This document shows positions 6,721 to 7,311 of a stretch of DNA of 7,311 bases, piece after piece. Each line of letters starts with the position of its first letter. Position 1 is the first letter of the stretch. This stretch comes from Acidobacteriota bacterium (GTDB lineage: Bacteria > Acidobacteriota > Terriglobia > Terriglobales > Acidobacteriaceae). Both the position numbers and the translations under genes were made by a program. Location: assembly GCA_021798655.1 (NCBI GenBank), contig JAJZFE010000398.1, forward strand, positions 1 to 7,311, in the 5' to 3' direction. The notes beneath the pieces were generated by a model, which was not told the origin of the DNA, did not search any database, and worked only from the letters and a program-made list of their open reading frames with translations.

Positions 6721-7080
6721 ATGAGCGAAATCATCCTCTCAGGTCGAACTCTGGAACTGGTGGCCCGGCGCTTTCGCTATCTGGGCGAGCCGTTTCGGCT
6801 TCGCATCCTGCAGTCGTTGTCGAAGGCCGAAAAGACCGTGACGGAACTGGTTGCCGACCTCGAAGCGAATCAGCCCAACGTTTCCAAGCACCTCAACCTT
6901 CTGTTGGAAGGTGGTCTGGTCGCGCGCAGGAAACAGGGAACCACCAGCGTCTATTCGATTGCTGATCCGTTGATCTTCAACCTGTGCGACCTCGTTTGCA
7001 AAAGCGTGATGGCGAGATCGAAGGGCGAACTCGCAGCCCTTGAAGCCGGCCAGCGCCGCCGTCGCGCATCCCGGGCCTGA
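6721..7080 (+). CDS. ArsR/SmtB-family winged-helix transcriptional repressor
   Basis: This is a 119-aa dimeric repressor of the ArsR fold. Residues 14-34 (VARRFRYLGEPFRLRILQSL) form the entry helices. The helix-turn-helix VTELVADLEANQPNVSKHLN (40-59) is followed by LLEGGLVARRKQGTTSVYSI, the wing. The classical alpha-3 metal box with cysteines (ELCVCDL type) is absent: there is no Cys in residues 40-60. The only cysteines are C89 and C93 in FNLCDLVCKSV of the C-terminal helix, so sensing through a thiol pair or a metal at the dimer helix is possible but unproven. The ATG at 6721 has no good Shine-Dalgarno (the preceding bases are TTGTGGT), and a leaderless transcript is conceivable. A basic tail (QRRRRASRA) ends the protein. 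A strong dyad 46 bases after its stop and a degenerate copy before its start are likely binding sites. No T-rich terminator follows it. Confidence 0.95.
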   Translation: MSEIILSGRTLELVARRFRYLGEPFRLRILQSLSKAEKTVTELVADLEANQPNVSKHLNLLLEGGLVARRKQGTTSVYSIADPLIFNLCDLVCKSVMARSKGELAALEAGQRRRRASRA

Positions 7081-7122
7081 GGGGTCTTTCCACGAAAGTG
7101 TCATATCGAGCATTAATCCTCA

Positions 7123-7153
7123 TTAACACTATATCACCATGTAGTGATATAGT
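7123..7153 (+). promoter_or_regulatory. Putative promoter of the TolC-type gene, embedded in the dyad
   Basis: TTAACA (7123-7128) resembles a -35 box and TATAGT (7148-7153) a -10 box, each 5 of 6 to the sigma-70 consensus, with a long 19-base spacer. The -10 box lies inside the right arm of the inverted repeat and the -35 box overlaps the outer edge of the left arm. A bound repressor would therefore block polymerase. The start point would be near 7160, leaving a very short leader. A CATTAA repeat with a 10-base period (7111 and 7121) also lies here. The spacer is longer than ideal, so this is tentative. Confidence 0.45.
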
Positions 7154-7155
7154 GT
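7126..7155. promoter_or_regulatory. Perfect 12-bp inverted repeat, likely ArsR operator
   Basis: ACACTATATCAC (7126-7137) and GTGATATAGTGT (7144-7155) are exact reverse complements separated by the 6 bases CATGTA. Length, AT-richness and position between an arsR gene and an efflux gene fit the imperfect dyads bound by ArsR/SmtB dimers. It ends 15 bases before the downstream ATG and covers the best promoter candidate. As an RNA hairpin it would not be followed by a U-tract, so an operator is the better reading than a terminator of arsR. Confidence 0.8.
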
Positions 7156-7170
7156 GAATGAGGCATAAGT

Positions 7171-7311
7171 ATGAACACTCTTCACAAGCTGGTTCGTACC
7201 TTCTTCGTAGTCTCTAGCCTGGCGTTCGGAAGTACAGCGCCAGGGCAAGGCCAGGCTGCGTCTACCCTGACGTTGGTGCAGGCGGTTGCAGCGGCCGAAA
7301 AGCACCATCCG
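7171..7311 (+). CDS. TolC/CzcC-type outer membrane efflux protein, 3'-partial
   Basis: Only the first 47 codons are in the window. They encode a Sec signal peptide with K6 and R9 in the basic region, a hydrophobic core around residues 10-20 (TFFVVSSLAFG) and a probable cleavage region near GQGQAAS at about 29-30. After it comes LTLVQAVAAAEKHHP, the hallmark start of mature outer-membrane factors (LTLxxAVxxAxxxNP in TolC, CzcC and CusC relatives). The protein would form the trimeric outer-membrane duct of a tripartite pump. The ATG at 7171 has the Shine-Dalgarno GAGG at 7160-7163, seven bases away. It is the gene most directly placed behind the dyad at 7126-7155, so control by the ArsR protein is likely. 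Whether it partners the RND pump at the left of the window or one beyond the right edge cannot be seen. Confidence 0.86.
   Translation, partial: MNTLHKLVRTFFVVSSLAFGSTAPGQGQAASTLTLVQAVAAAEKHHP

Noticed and set aside
7086..7098. CTTTC-CAC-GAAAG hairpin after arsR as a terminator
   Set aside because: The stem is only 5 bp with a 3-base loop and no T-run follows.

Overview
The window is a GC-rich bacterial segment that is almost entirely coding. It is built around envelope efflux and its regulation: an RND (resistance-nodulation-division) drug/metabolite efflux pair, a two-component system, and a separate ArsR-controlled block that starts an outer-membrane efflux gene. A periplasmic adaptor, an RND permease and a TolC-type protein imply a diderm organism. 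The style of the histidine kinase and permease reminds me of soil Acidobacteriota (Terriglobia), but that is an impression from memory and not something the bases prove.

Layout. Positions 1-944 (+) hold the C-terminal part of an RND periplasmic adaptor that enters from outside the window. It overlaps by one base the complete 1044-aa RND permease (944-4078, +). The permease ends in the palindrome CTAG, which is at once its stop codon and the stop codon of the convergent histidine kinase gene (4075-5508, -). The kinase overlaps its OmpR-type response regulator (5505-6191, -) by ATGA. A 253-base gap upstream of the regulator carries an inverted repeat and a tandem direct repeat that are candidate operators. 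Next comes a small DUF2892/YgaP-like membrane protein (6445-6654, -), divergent from an ArsR/SmtB repressor gene (6721-7080, +). After arsR a perfect 12+12 bp dyad (7126-7155) lies directly in front of a TolC/CzcC-type outer membrane factor (7171 to beyond the right edge, +).

How the parts may work together. Adaptor and permease are one translationally coupled operon. The permease has the Asp-Asp/Lys proton relay of the hydrophobe (HAE1/AcrB) class. The kinase-regulator pair converges on it with no intergenic space, so linkage is plausible but control of the pump by this pair is inferred. The ArsR protein probably represses the TolC gene through the dyad. It may also act on its own gene and on the DUF2892 gene through a degenerate copy of the same dyad in the 66-base divergent region. 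The TolC protein could be the outer-membrane partner of this RND pump or the first gene of a second efflux system beyond the window; the window cannot decide. I see no RNA gene, insertion sequence, CRISPR array or wholly new system. The most informative non-coding signals are the ArsR-type dyad pair, the shared CTAG stop, and the repeats upstream of the response regulator.
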